Positions 49,869 to 59,242 of a stretch of DNA of 64,000 nt are shown one piece after another. This DNA is from Streptomyces sp. NBC_00576 (GTDB taxonomy: Bacteria > Actinomycetota > Actinomycetes > Streptomycetales > Streptomycetaceae). Within the stretch, counting starts at the first letter, position 1, and the number at the start of each line of letters is the position of its first letter. The translations under genes and the position numbers were made by a program. Location of the stretch: NCBI RefSeq assembly GCF_036345175.1, contig NZ_CP107780.1, positions 9,982,001-10,046,000 on the forward strand. The letters are read 5' to 3'. The notes under the pieces are model-generated. The model was not told the DNA's origin, made no database searches, and was given only the letters and a program-made list of their open reading frames with translations.

Positions 49869-49963
49869 CCGGGTCGGTCGGCCACCGACGTCACCTCCGC
49901 TGAGCCGCACGCATCCGACGCGCGCCCAGCCATCACCCACCACCGTCAAGGTGAGGAGCCGCC

Positions 49964-52144
49964 ATGCCCGCATCAGCCATGCCCGAATCCGTTCTCCCGG
50001 CACCGGAAGACCCGCCGTCCACGCCCTCCGGTCCCGGCCGTATGACACCGCGCTCGATGCTGCTGTGGGCCGCCGTCGCCCTGGTCGGCGCGGTCGGCTG
50101 GGGCGTCCTCGCGCTGGCCCGGGGCGAGGAGATCTCCGCGGTCTGGCTGGTGATGGCCGCCCTCGGCTCGTACGCCATCGCCTACCGCTTCTACTCCCGC
50201 TTCATCGTCCGGCGCGTCCTGAAGCCGGACGACCGCCGGGCCACTCCCGCCGAACGCCTCGACGACGGCGTCGACTTCCAGCCGACCGACCGCCGGGTGC
50301 TCCTCGGCCACCACTTCGCCGCCATCGCGGGCGCCGGTCCGCTGGTGGGTCCGGTACTCGCGGCCCAGATGGGGTATCTGCCCGGCACCCTGTGGATCGT
50401 CGCCGGAGTGATCTTCGCCGGGGCGGTGCAGGACATGGTGGTGCTGTTCCTGTCCATGCGGCGGGACGGGAAGTCGCTCGGGCAGATGGCCCGGGACGAG
50501 ATCGGCAGGGCGGGCGGAGCCGCGGCACTGATCGCCGTGTTCGCCATCATGATCATCCTGCTGGGTGTGCTGGCCCTGGTCGTGGTCAACGCGCTCGCCC
50601 ACTCGCCGTGGGGCACCTTCTCCGTCGCCATGACCATCCCCATCGCCCTGTTCATGGGCTTCTGGATGCATGTCATCCGACCGGGCCGGGTCGTAGAGAC
50701 CAGCCTCATCGGCGTCGCCCTGCTGCTGCTCGCGATCGTCGGCGGCAGCTGGATCCAGAACTCCTCGCTCGCCGACACCTTCACCCTCAGCCCCACGACC
50801 CTGGTCTTCTGTCTGGTCGGATACGGCTTCGTCGCCTCCGTCCTCCCGGTGTGGATGCTGCTCGCGCCCCGCGACTACCTCTCCACCTTCATGAAGATCG
50901 GCACCATCGCGCTGCTCGCGGTCGGCGTCGTGGTCGCCGCGCCGGTCATGCGGGCGGACGCGGTGAGCGACTTCGCCTCCTCGGGCGCCGGCCCGGTCTT
51001 CGCCGGGTCGCTCTTCCCGTTCCTCTTCATCACCATCGCCTGCGGCGCCCTGTCGGGATTCCACGCGCTGGTCGCCTCCGGGACCACTCCGAAGCTGATC
51101 CAGAAGGAGTCCCAGGTCCGGATGATCGGCTACGGCGCCATGCTGATGGAGTCGTTCGTCGCGATCATGGCCCTGATCGCCGCGGCCACCCTCGAACCCG
51201 GCCTCTACTACGCGATGAACGCCCCCGCCGGACTGCTCGGCACCACCGCCGAATCCGCCTCCCACGCGGTGGCGGGCCTCGGCTTCACCATCACCCCCGA
51301 CCAGTTGACGCAGGCGGCGAAGGCCGTGGAGGAGCAGACCCTGATCGCCCGCTCGGGCGGTGCGCCGACGCTGGCCGTCGGCATGTCGGAGATCTTCTCC
51401 GGCATCTTCGGCGGGGCGGCCCTGAAGGCCTTCTGGTACCACTTCGCGATCATGTTCGAGGCGCTGTTCATCCTGACGACGGTCGACGCGGGCACCCGGG
51501 TCGGACGCTTCATGCTCCAGGACATGCTCGGCAACGTCTGGAAGCCCATCGGCCGGGTCAACTGGAAGCCCGGAATCTGGCTGTGCAGTGGACTCGTCGT
51601 GGCCGCCTGGGGCTACTTCCTCTACACCGGCGCCACCGACCCGCTCGGCGGAATCAACCAGCTCTTCCCGCTGTTCGGCATCGCCAACCAACTGCTGGCC
51701 GCCGTCGCCCTCACCGTCTGCACGACAGTGCTGATCAAGTCCGGCCGGCTGCGCTGGGCCTGGGTCACCGGAGTTCCGCTCGCCTGGGTGGTCGCGATCA
51801 CCTTCACCGCCGGCTGGCAGAAGATCTTCTCCGACGACCCCCGGGTCGGGTTCTTCGCCCAGCGCGCCAAGTACGCCGACGGCATCGACTCCGGCCAGGT
51901 ACTGCCACCCGCCAAGACCCTCGACGACATGCACACCGTGGTGACCAACTCCACGGTCGACGGCGTGTTGATCGCCCTGTTCCTGCTGCTGGTCTCGGTG
52001 GTCATCGCCAACGCGGCCGTGGTCTGCGTACGGGCCGTACGCTCGCCCGTCCCGCTCCCGACGACCGAGTCGCCGTACGTCGAATCCCGCATCGGCACAC
52101 GGGAGGACGACGCCGCCGAGCTGCTGGTGGGGGCCCGCTCATGA
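49964..52144 (+). CDS. cstA: Carbon starvation protein A, pyruvate/peptide transporter
   Basis: This 726-aa membrane protein has about 16-18 helices. The CstA family features are clear: RRVLLGHHFAAIAGAGPLVG, PVLAAQMGYLPGTLWIVAGV, FAGAVQDMVVLFLSMRRDGK, CGALSGFHALVASGTTPKLI and FGIANQLLAAVALTVCTTVL. CstA and its homolog BtsT take up pyruvate in E. coli, and pyruvate or peptide uptake on starvation is expected here. ATG 49964 follows GGTGAGGAG. The stop overlaps the YbdD-like gene (ATGA), the usual partner. It may be regulated with the divergent symporter. Confidence 0.94.
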   Translation: MPASAMPESVLPAPEDPPSTPSGPGRMTPRSMLLWAAVALVGAVGWGVLALARGEEISAVWLVMAALGSYAIAYRFYSRFIVRRVLKPDDRRATPAERLDDGVDFQPTDRRVLLGHHFAAIAGAGPLVGPVLAAQMGYLPGTLWIVAGVIFAGAVQDMVVLFLSMRRDGKSLGQMARDEIGRAGGAAALIAVFAIMIILLGVLALVVVNALAHSPWGTFSVAMTIPIALFMGFWMHVIRPGRVVETSLIGVALLLLAIVGGSWIQNSSLADTFTLSPTTLVFCLVGYGFVASVLPVWMLLAPRDYLSTFMKIGTIALLAVGVVVAAPVMRADAVSDFASSGAGPVFAGSLFPFLFITIACGALSGFHALVASGTTPKLIQKESQVRMIGYGAMLMESFVAIMALIAAATLEPGLYYAMNAPAGLLGTTAESASHAVAGLGFTITPDQLTQAAKAVEEQTLIARSGGAPTLAVGMSEIFSGIFGGAALKAFWYHFAIMFEALFILTTVDAGTRVGRFMLQDMLGNVWKPIGRVNWKPGIWLCSGLVVAAWGYFLYTGATDPLGGINQLFPLFGIANQLLAAVALTVCTTVLIKSGRLRWAWVTGVPLAWVVAITFTAGWQKIFSDDPRVGFFAQRAKYADGIDSGQVLPPAKTLDDMHTVVTNSTVDGVLIALFLLLVSVVIANAAVVCVRAVRSPVPLPTTESPYVESRIGTREDDAAELLVGARS

Positions 52145-52341
52145 ACGCCCGGCACTGGGCCCGGGCCGGATTCCGGCACCTGCGCTGGTATCTGCGCGAA
52201 CTGACCGGAGAAGCCGAGTACGACCGCTACCGCGAGCGCCACCTCAGCCGCCACCCGCACACCCCCGTACCGACCCGGCGCGAGTACGAGGTGCTGCGCA
52301 CCCTGCACCGGGAGACCCACCCCCAGAGCCGCTGCTGCTGA
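52141..52341 (+). CDS. YbdD/YjiX-family small protein
   Basis: This 66-aa protein of the DUF466/YbdD family is nearly always encoded after cstA/btsT. Motifs: WARAGFRHLRWYLRELTGEA, EYDRYRERHLSRHPHTPVPT and RREYEVLRTLHRE. Its start overlaps the cstA stop by 4 bp. It is soluble and basic and probably required for transporter activity or assembly; this role is inferred from conserved pairing. Confidence 0.9.
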   Translation: MNARHWARAGFRHLRWYLRELTGEAEYDRYRERHLSRHPHTPVPTRREYEVLRTLHRETHPQSRCC

Positions 52342-52418
52342 CACCTGGCCCGCGCGGCTTGTGGGGACCGAAAGCATTTCGCCAATACCGGCCTCACGAC
52401 CGGGTGAAGATCAGCCGA

Positions 52419-52465
52419 GAAACGTCGGGGCGGGGTCCGGAAGCGGGCTCCGCCCCGTACGTTTC
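52419..52465 (+). terminator. Hairpin terminator after cstA-ybdD
   Basis: GAAACGTCGGGGCGG (52419-52433) pairs with CCGCCCCGTACGTTTC (52450-52465) with one bulged base, closed by an inner GC-rich loop. Confidence 0.8.
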
Positions 52466-52526
52466 CCTCATCGGTCTCTCCTGTCCGACCTGTCCGACAC
52501 GCCAACTCCGTGCACCGGGAGCTCCC

Positions 52527-55500
52527 TTGGCCATCGAAGACACCTCAGGCATCACGGACGACGACACCGGGTTCGGCCCGCTCTCCCGCCGCAGATTCCT
52601 CCAGGTCACCGTCGGTGCCACTGCACTCGCCACCGCCGGTACGCAGGTCGCGTCCGCCGAGCCCAGTAAGGCGACCATCCTCACCTTCACCGCCGCCACG
52701 GGCGGCTCCGCGACCCTCGCCCCCGCCGGTGACCGACTGGTCGCCGAGGTCCAGAACGTGCTGTGGTCCGTGCCGCGCGGCCAAGGCACCGCCGTCGCGC
52801 TGACCTCGCCCGGCCTCGAACCCACCCGCCCGCAGTTCTCGCCCGACGGCAGCCGTCTCGTCGTCTGCGCCTACCGTGGCGGAGGCTTCCACCTCTTGAC
52901 GCTGCGGGCCGACGGCACCGGGCTGCGGCAGCTCACCGACGGACCGTGGGACGACCGGGGGCCGGCCTGGTCGCCGGACGGCACCCGGATCGCGTTCGCC
53001 TCCGAGCGCGGGGGCGACACGGTGACCGGCGCCCCGTACCGCGTCTGGGTCGTGGACGTGCGCACCGGCGCGCTGACCCGGCTCACCGGGCGCGTCGGCC
53101 AGCAGGGCCCCGGGCAGGACACCGCCTGGGAGGACTTCGACCCGACCTGGTCGCCCGACGGCGAGCGGGTGCTGTTCGTGCGGGCGACCGTCCCGGTGCC
53201 GGGCACCCTGCGCGCGGCCACCGTCGCGTCCGTGGCCGCCGACGGCTCGGGCCCGGTCACCACCGAGCACACGGACGACTCCGGCGCCCAGCTCATGACT
53301 CCCGCCGTCTCGCCCGCCGGACGCCTCGCGTACCTGCGCACCACGGCGGCGCCCGCAGCCTCCTGCACCCTCGTCGTGGACGGCACGCCGGTAGCCGTCG
53401 AGGGCGACCTTCTCCCGGCACCGCCTCGCTGGACGGACGGCGAACGGCTGCTGCTGAACATCGACGGCCACTTCCGCCTGGTCGACCCGGACGCGCCGGG
53501 CGCCGCCGAGGAGATCCCGTTCACGGCCACACTGCCCGTCAACCGCCCCAAGTACCGTATGAAGGCATACGACTTCGAGGGCGCCGGCGCCCGCCCCGTC
53601 CGCGCGCTCCACCTGCCCGCTCTCTCACCCGACGGCCGATCCGTCGCCTTCGCCGCGCTGAACGCGCTGTGGACCGCCGGTACCAAGGGCGGCCGTCCAC
53701 CCCGCAAAGTGCTCCAAGTCCCCACCACCCGCTATGTGTTGGCGCCGACATGGACGTCCGACGGCACAGCGCTGGTGTACGCCGACGACCGCGACGGCCT
53801 GTTCACCGTACGGCGCCGCGACCTCGACTCCGGTACGGAGACCGTGCTCGCCGGGGGCGGTCGCGTCTTCCCCGCCCTCTCGCCCGACGGGACGCGCCTG
53901 GCCTGCCTGGACATGTCGGGCAACCTGATCGTGCGCGACCTGCCCGACGGCGCCGAACGCGTCCTCGCCGCACCGCTCGGCGCGGGCGGCCTGCCCGGCC
54001 GCCCCAGTTGGTCGCCCGACGGCCGGTACGTGGCCCTGTGCGACCGGAACCGTGTCAACCAGCGCTTCCGCGAGGGCTACAACCTCATCCGGGTCGTCGA
54101 CACCACCACCGGCACCGCAGCTCTGCACGCCCTCGCCCCGCACACCTCCCTCGCCGACCGCTACGACTCCGGGCCCGCCTGGTCCCCGGACGGCCGCTGG
54201 ATGGCCGTCGTCGCCGAGTCCGCGCTGTGGCTGCTGCCGGTCCGCGCCGACGGCACTCCCGACGGTGAGCCCCGCCAACTCACCACCGAAGCCGCCGACC
54301 ACCCGTCCTGGTCCGCCGACGCCCGCACCCTCCTCTACCTCTCCGCGGGCACCCTGCGCCTGATCGACATCGCCGACGGCAGCACCCGTACCGTCCGCGT
54401 CCCGCTGGACTACCGCAGACCCCGGCCGGCCGACACGGTCGTGCACGCCGGCCGCTTCTGGGACGGCACCGGGCCGGACGTCCGCGAGGACATCGACATC
54501 GTGGTCCGCGACGGCCGGATCGCGGAGGTCGCTGCGCACCGGGCCGGCCGCCCGACCGTACGCCGGGTCGACGCGAGCGACCGCACCGTGATCCCGGGCC
54601 TGTGGGACGCGCACACCCACCCCTGGCAGTCCACGTACGGGGGCCGCCAGACCGCGCTGCAGGTCGCCTACGGCATCACGACGGCCGTCTCGCTCGGCGG
54701 CTTCGCCTACGAACAGGCCCGCATCCGCGAGGCGGTCGCCGCCGGCGCCCTCGCCGGACCCCGACTTCTGTCCACCGGCGAACTGCTCGACGGGGACCGG
54801 GTGGCCTACAGCATGGCCCGCGCCCACCGCACCCCCGAGGGCCTGCGCCGCTCGCTGGCCCGGGCGAAGGCGCTGGAGTGGGACTTCGTGAAGACGTACG
54901 TACGAGCCCCCGGCTGGGTGATGAAGGAGGCCGCCGACTTCGCCCACGACCGGCTCGGCGTGCGCAGCGGAAGTCATCTGTGCAGCCCCGGCGTACAGCT
55001 CGGACAGGATCTGACGACCCATCTGCAGGCCACGCAACGGCTGGAGTTCGGGCACGCGACCACGGCCTCGGGGCGCGCCTACCAGGATGTGGAGGAGATC
55101 TACACCCGTACCGACTTCCACCTCGTCGCCACCCCGTTCACGGCGCTGCCCCTGCTCGGCGCCGACCCCGCGCTCGCGGACGACCCGCGCGTCACCACGC
55201 TCATGCCACCGTGGGACACCGCATTCGTCCGGCAACAGACCGGGCTCCCGCCCACCGGGGCCCAACTGGCGACTCTGAACCGGGAGTTGGACGTCTACCG
55301 GCGGATCCTCGCGGGGGGCGGCCTGGTCGCGCTCGGCACGGACCAGCCGCTCGTCCCGGTGGGCCTGCACCTGCATCTGTCCCTGCGCGCACTGCACCGA
55401 GCCGGCCTGTCACCGGCGGAGGCACTGCGCACCGCCACCGTGCTGCCCGCGTGGGTCTTCGGCGCCGACGCCGACCTGGGCACGCTGGAGGAGGGCAAGC

Positions 55501-55736
55501 TCGCCGACCTCACAGTCGTGGACGGCGACCCGTTCACCGACTTCGCCACCCTGATCCGCACCGTCGCGGTCCTGCGCGGCGGCGTCCCCTTCGAGCAGGC
55601 GGACCTGGTCGACGCCTTCGGCGCCACTGCCACGCGCCGCCACGACCTTCAGCGGTCGGCCCCGGCCGAGGACTGGCTGGAGGTCAGCCGTCAGATGCGG
55701 CGCGAGGGGTGCTGCAGTCCGGAGAGCGGGGGCTGA
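52527..55736 (+). CDS. Tat-exported TolB-propeller/amidohydrolase fusion enzyme
   Basis: This 1069-aa protein has domains in order: Tat signal (SRRRFLQVTVGATALATAGT), two long TolB/WD40-like propeller regions with many PDG repeats (GPAWSPDGTRIAFASERGG, LSPDGRSVAFAALNALWTA, PSWSPDGRYVALCDRN) and a C-terminal amidohydrolase TIM barrel. The barrel has VIPGLWDAHTHPWQSTYGG (metal His pair), KTYVRAPGWVMKEAADFAHD and ALGTDQPLVPVGLHLHLS (Asp), and ends EEGKLADLTVVDGDPF. The start TTG at 52527 has GGGAG upstream; no ATG or GTG in the frame is better placed. The usual HxH is DAHTHPW. Likely an exported hydrolase of a cyclic amide or peptide. Confidence 0.9.
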   Translation: MAIEDTSGITDDDTGFGPLSRRRFLQVTVGATALATAGTQVASAEPSKATILTFTAATGGSATLAPAGDRLVAEVQNVLWSVPRGQGTAVALTSPGLEPTRPQFSPDGSRLVVCAYRGGGFHLLTLRADGTGLRQLTDGPWDDRGPAWSPDGTRIAFASERGGDTVTGAPYRVWVVDVRTGALTRLTGRVGQQGPGQDTAWEDFDPTWSPDGERVLFVRATVPVPGTLRAATVASVAADGSGPVTTEHTDDSGAQLMTPAVSPAGRLAYLRTTAAPAASCTLVVDGTPVAVEGDLLPAPPRWTDGERLLLNIDGHFRLVDPDAPGAAEEIPFTATLPVNRPKYRMKAYDFEGAGARPVRALHLPALSPDGRSVAFAALNALWTAGTKGGRPPRKVLQVPTTRYVLAPTWTSDGTALVYADDRDGLFTVRRRDLDSGTETVLAGGGRVFPALSPDGTRLACLDMSGNLIVRDLPDGAERVLAAPLGAGGLPGRPSWSPDGRYVALCDRNRVNQRFREGYNLIRVVDTTTGTAALHALAPHTSLADRYDSGPAWSPDGRWMAVVAESALWLLPVRADGTPDGEPRQLTTEAADHPSWSADARTLLYLSAGTLRLIDIADGSTRTVRVPLDYRRPRPADTVVHAGRFWDGTGPDVREDIDIVVRDGRIAEVAAHRAGRPTVRRVDASDRTVIPGLWDAHTHPWQSTYGGRQTALQVAYGITTAVSLGGFAYEQARIREAVAAGALAGPRLLSTGELLDGDRVAYSMARAHRTPEGLRRSLARAKALEWDFVKTYVRAPGWVMKEAADFAHDRLGVRSGSHLCSPGVQLGQDLTTHLQATQRLEFGHATTASGRAYQDVEEIYTRTDFHLVATPFTALPLLGADPALADDPRVTTLMPPWDTAFVRQQTGLPPTGAQLATLNRELDVYRRILAGGGLVALGTDQPLVPVGLHLHLSLRALHRAGLSPAEALRTATVLPAWVFGADADLGTLEEGKLADLTVVDGDPFTDFATLIRTVAVLRGGVPFEQADLVDAFGATATRRHDLQRSAPAEDWLEVSRQMRREGCCSPESGG

Positions 55737-55817
55737 GAGCGCCGCCATAGGAGTTCCGCACGGTCCACACGGAACGCGAGGGGTCATTTGGCGGCCTCGG
55801 GCCTACTCTGGGGAGGC

Positions 55818-58121
55818 ATGACGGGGGATGTGAGCAAAGGCGTGTCCGGTGAAGTGCCGGACTCCGAGTGGTCGTTCGGGCCGCTCGTGGTCGCCGGACA
55901 GCCGACGTTCCTGCGGGCCGCGCGCGTCGAGCTCCCCGAGGAGAACCCCGATCCGACCGTGCTGCCCACGATCACGCTGCTGGAACGCGCGGTGTCCCGG
56001 GGCATCGACCCGGAGGAACTGCCGCTGCCGCCCGGGCAGTTGCTCGCCGGACAGTACCTGCTGATCCGGCCGCTCGGCTACGGCGGGATGGGCGAGGTCT
56101 ACCTCGCGCTCGACACGAAGGTCGACGACCGCGAGGTCGCCATCAAGATCCTGCACCCCGAGCAGGCGGCGGTCGCGGCGGGCGCCCTGGTCCGGGAACG
56201 GCGGGCCCTGGTCGACCTCAGCCACGACGACATCATCCGCGTCTACAACTACGGGCATCACCCCGAGGTCGGCGACTTCCTCGTGCTCCAGTACGTGGAC
56301 GGGCTGACCCTGGAGGAGGTACGGGCGCGGGCGCGACTGAATCCGCATGAGTTCGGCGGTGCGCGGTTCCACGAGTTCGTGCTCGCGTACGGCCTGCGGA
56401 TCCTGTCCGCCCTCGGGCATCTGCACACCGATCTGCCCGGCAAGGTATACGGCGATCTGAAACCGGACAACGTCATGCACGACGGCACCGCGACGAAGAT
56501 CATCGATGTCGGGAGCGTTCGTGCCACCGGGCTGCCGGGGCTGACCACGAGGGGATTCCGTGCCCCGACAGTGGGCACGAACGGCGAATGCACCGGCCAG
56601 GACGACCTGTTCAGCCTGGGGGAGACCCTGCGGCGGCTGAGCGGCCTCGGCACCTCGCCCCAGGACCTGGCCCGGCTCGGCGACCTCGCCGACCTCGGCA
56701 CTCCGGACGGCTCGGCCGCTGCGGCGACCGACGAGATCACCGCTCCCGCTCCTCGCGGGCTCGGGCTGGTCTCGCTCGCCCGTGTGCTGCACCGCGCGAC
56801 CCGGAGCGAGCCGAACGAGAGATTCGCAGACGCGCGCGAGATGGCGGAGCAATTAGGCGGTGTCTTCCGAGAGTTGAGATCCCTGCGAACCGGCACCGAG
56901 ACCTTCGAACCCTCACCGCTGTTCCTCCAGTCGTCCTACGCGCTCGACGGCGCGCTCGGATCCGCGCCGCCCCTCGCACACTGGGCCGCGCCGGGCGCCC
57001 TCTCGCCGTACGCGCCGCCGTCACCCGCCGAGGTCGCGTACCGTCTGCCCGTCCCGAGGCCCGACCGCCACGACGACCACCACGCCGAGCTGAGCAGACT
57101 GGCCGACGCCGCCCCCGAGGCGCTCCTCCAGCACACCGGTGACTGGCAGAACTCCACCGAAGTCCATCTGCTGCGCTGCCGCCTACGCCTCAGGACAGCG
57201 GGCGAGGCACCCGACGCCGCCGAACGGGAGCTGCGGGCCGCCGAGGAGTCGGTCGGGCCCGAACACGCCCCGTACGACTGGCGACTCGACTGGCACCGCG
57301 GACTGCTCGCCCTCGCGCGGGGCCAAGTGGCGGACGCCAGGCATCACTTCGACCGGGTGTACGCGGCGATCCCCGGCGAGTACGCGCCGAAGCTGGCCCT
57401 CGGGTACTGCGCCGAGCGCCTCGGGCGGTGCCGCGAGGCACTGACGTTCTACGAGGCGGTGCGGCTGCGCAACCCGTCGTTGGGCAGCGCGGCCTTCGGC
57501 GCCGCACGGGCCCGCCTCGCCCTGGGCGGTGAACGCTCGCGCGAGGAGGCCGTGCGCGAACTGGACGCGGTACCGCAGCACTCGCGGCATCGAACTGCCG
57601 CCCGCACGGCGGCTGTTCGCATCGGCGTCGAGCACCTGCGGACCGCCGAGCGGAGCGGAGAGCTCCCGGAGCGGCTGCGCGAGGTGCTGCGACGGCTGGC
57701 CCTGCTCTTCCATGCCCACGGGCTGACCGACGAGGAGGCCAGGGCCCGGATGACCCTCGAAACGTGGGAGGCCGTACAGGGCGCGCTCGCCCGAGGCGCC
57801 CTCGACGCGACGGAACTCGCCGCCCTGGCCGCCGACGCCGATCCACGGCTGGGCCTCCCGCCCGACGAGCCCGGCCTGCGCAAGGACCTCTCCCGGCTCC
57901 ACGTCGCCCTCGCCCACCAGGCCACCCGTTCCGCCGCGCCCGAGGACGCGGCCGTCGCCGAAGTCCTTCTGGACCGCGCCTACGAGGTGCGTCCGCTCGC
58001 TTTCCGACACCGCAGGGACAGCCCATGGCCCGGAAAGAGACTCGCCGACTGGCTCCGGACGGCCGCCTCCGCGCCCTCGCACAGGGCGCCGTCCGCCTCG
58101 GACGGGCCGCTGCCTCCGTAG
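55818..58121 (+). CDS. PknG-like Ser/Thr protein kinase with TPR domain and a TTA codon
   Basis: This 767-aa cytosolic kinase resembles mycobacterial PknG. After a short N-terminus comes the kinase (about 80-360): GYGGMGEVYLALDTKVDDRE, K110 in VAIKIL, catalytic YGDLKPDNVM (D213), DVG at 230-232. A TPR-like helical domain to ~740 follows (HLLRCRLRLRTAGEAPDAAE, YDWRLDWHRGLLALARGQVA, PKLALGYCAERLGRCREALT). The N-terminal rubredoxin module with CxxC pairs found in M. tuberculosis PknG is absent, and the APE motif is degenerate (FRAPTVGTN). Codon 346 is TTA (56853-56855), so bldA control is likely. The 3' end overlaps the next gene by 97 bp. Confidence 0.88.
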   Translation: MTGDVSKGVSGEVPDSEWSFGPLVVAGQPTFLRAARVELPEENPDPTVLPTITLLERAVSRGIDPEELPLPPGQLLAGQYLLIRPLGYGGMGEVYLALDTKVDDREVAIKILHPEQAAVAAGALVRERRALVDLSHDDIIRVYNYGHHPEVGDFLVLQYVDGLTLEEVRARARLNPHEFGGARFHEFVLAYGLRILSALGHLHTDLPGKVYGDLKPDNVMHDGTATKIIDVGSVRATGLPGLTTRGFRAPTVGTNGECTGQDDLFSLGETLRRLSGLGTSPQDLARLGDLADLGTPDGSAAAATDEITAPAPRGLGLVSLARVLHRATRSEPNERFADAREMAEQLGGVFRELRSLRTGTETFEPSPLFLQSSYALDGALGSAPPLAHWAAPGALSPYAPPSPAEVAYRLPVPRPDRHDDHHAELSRLADAAPEALLQHTGDWQNSTEVHLLRCRLRLRTAGEAPDAAERELRAAEESVGPEHAPYDWRLDWHRGLLALARGQVADARHHFDRVYAAIPGEYAPKLALGYCAERLGRCREALTFYEAVRLRNPSLGSAAFGAARARLALGGERSREEAVRELDAVPQHSRHRTAARTAAVRIGVEHLRTAERSGELPERLREVLRRLALLFHAHGLTDEEARARMTLETWEAVQGALARGALDATELAALAADADPRLGLPPDEPGLRKDLSRLHVALAHQATRSAAPEDAAVAEVLLDRAYEVRPLAFRHRRDSPWPGKRLADWLRTAASAPSHRAPSASDGPLPP

Positions 58122-59242
58122 CCGCCGAACTCGCCCGCCGCATCCGGCGCTACGCCTGGCCACAGGCCGCAGGCCGCCGCAACCGCGTGTATCTGCGGGA
58201 CCGGCTGGTCGCGGTGCCGCTGCTCGCGGTGGTGGCCTTCGGGGCGTTCGGGTGGGCCTACGCGGGTGTGCGCGGAGACTCCGCGTACGTCCGGGACCGG
58301 GTGGCGCCCGCGCTCGTCGACCTCGCGGACGCCAAGGCCTCGCTGCTCATCGCGCAGGGCGAGGCCGAGCAGAGCCTCGACGAGGGGCGGGCGGCGGAAC
58401 TCGGCGGGCTCAGCGAGCGGTACCGCACGCGGATCGCGCGAGCGACACAGCGCCTGAACCAGGTCACCCGTGGCGGGGCGCTCACCGTCGCCGAGGAGCA
58501 GGACCTGCGCGTGGCGTCCGCACTGGTCGTGGACTACACGGGCTGGATCGGCCGGGCGCAGGGCCATGCGGCCGACCCGGTCCTGCGGGACGCGGAACTG
58601 ACGTACGCGCGCAGCATGCTCTGCTCGGCGCCGGCCGCCGCGGAGCGCGCGAGCCGCTATCCGGAGTGTCAGCCCGGGACCGGCTCCGGCGCGACCGCGA
58701 TCGTGGACCGGGTGTCGGGCCTGGAGGAGCGGTTGCGGGAGCGGCTCGCGGACCGGGCCGCCTGGGGCGCGGGGGTGATCGCCGCCGCGATCGTCTCCGG
58801 GCTCGCCTTCGTGCTCCTCGCTGCCGGTCTCTGGCGGACCGTGTCCTTCCTGCGCCGTCGCTTTCGCATCCGGCTCAGCATTCCCCTCACCGCCGCCTCT
58901 CTGCCGCTGCTCGCCCTGCCGTTCCTGACGGCCGACGCGCTGCTCGCGCAGCACGCCCAGGACGGAGCCGTCCCGGTGGCGGACGCGCTCGCCGAGCGGA
59001 CCTCGCCGACAACGGAGTCGATTGTGGAGGAACACCCGTTCGACGGCCCCGATCCGGGGGCCATCGAAGTACTGGAGACCCGCTTGGACGACGGCCTGGC
59101 CGACGGACGGCTCGCCTTCCTGGACGGAGCGGCACCGTTCGTGTTCCCCGCGGGTCTGGCCTGCGCGGCGGTCACCGGCGGCGCCCTGCACGGGTACCGC
59201 CGCGAGTACCTCGTTGTGACCCGTAGAGGAGCCGTCTCATGA
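58025..59242 (+). CDS. Four-helix membrane sensor protein, GlnX-like
   Basis: This 405-aa protein has a basic cytoplasmic head (RRLAPDGRLRALAQG to YAWPQAAGRR), one helix (LVAVPLLAVVAFGAFGWAY), a ~170-residue helical outer domain (DLADAKASLLIAQGEAEQSL, YRTRIARATQRLNQVTRGG) with one Cys pair (SMLCSAPAAA and YPECQPG), then further helices around 252-275, 285-310 and 370-390. The outer domain resembles four-helix-bundle sensors. It overlaps the pknG gene by 97 bp and the lipoprotein gene by 4 bp (ATGA). In mycobacteria the membrane protein GlnX passes the signal from lipoprotein GlnH to PknG; this is the likely counterpart. Confidence 0.8.
   Translation: MARKETRRLAPDGRLRALAQGAVRLGRAAASVAAELARRIRRYAWPQAAGRRNRVYLRDRLVAVPLLAVVAFGAFGWAYAGVRGDSAYVRDRVAPALVDLADAKASLLIAQGEAEQSLDEGRAAELGGLSERYRTRIARATQRLNQVTRGGALTVAEEQDLRVASALVVDYTGWIGRAQGHAADPVLRDAELTYARSMLCSAPAAAERASRYPECQPGTGSGATAIVDRVSGLEERLRERLADRAAWGAGVIAAAIVSGLAFVLLAAGLWRTVSFLRRRFRIRLSIPLTAASLPLLALPFLTADALLAQHAQDGAVPVADALAERTSPTTESIVEEHPFDGPDPGAIEVLETRLDDGLADGRLAFLDGAAPFVFPAGLACAAVTGGALHGYRREYLVVTRRGAVS

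Noticed and set aside
49973..51934. Long minus-strand open frame opposite cstA
   Set aside because: Glu/Asp/Gly/His-rich low-complexity shadow of the transmembrane gene; no start signal.
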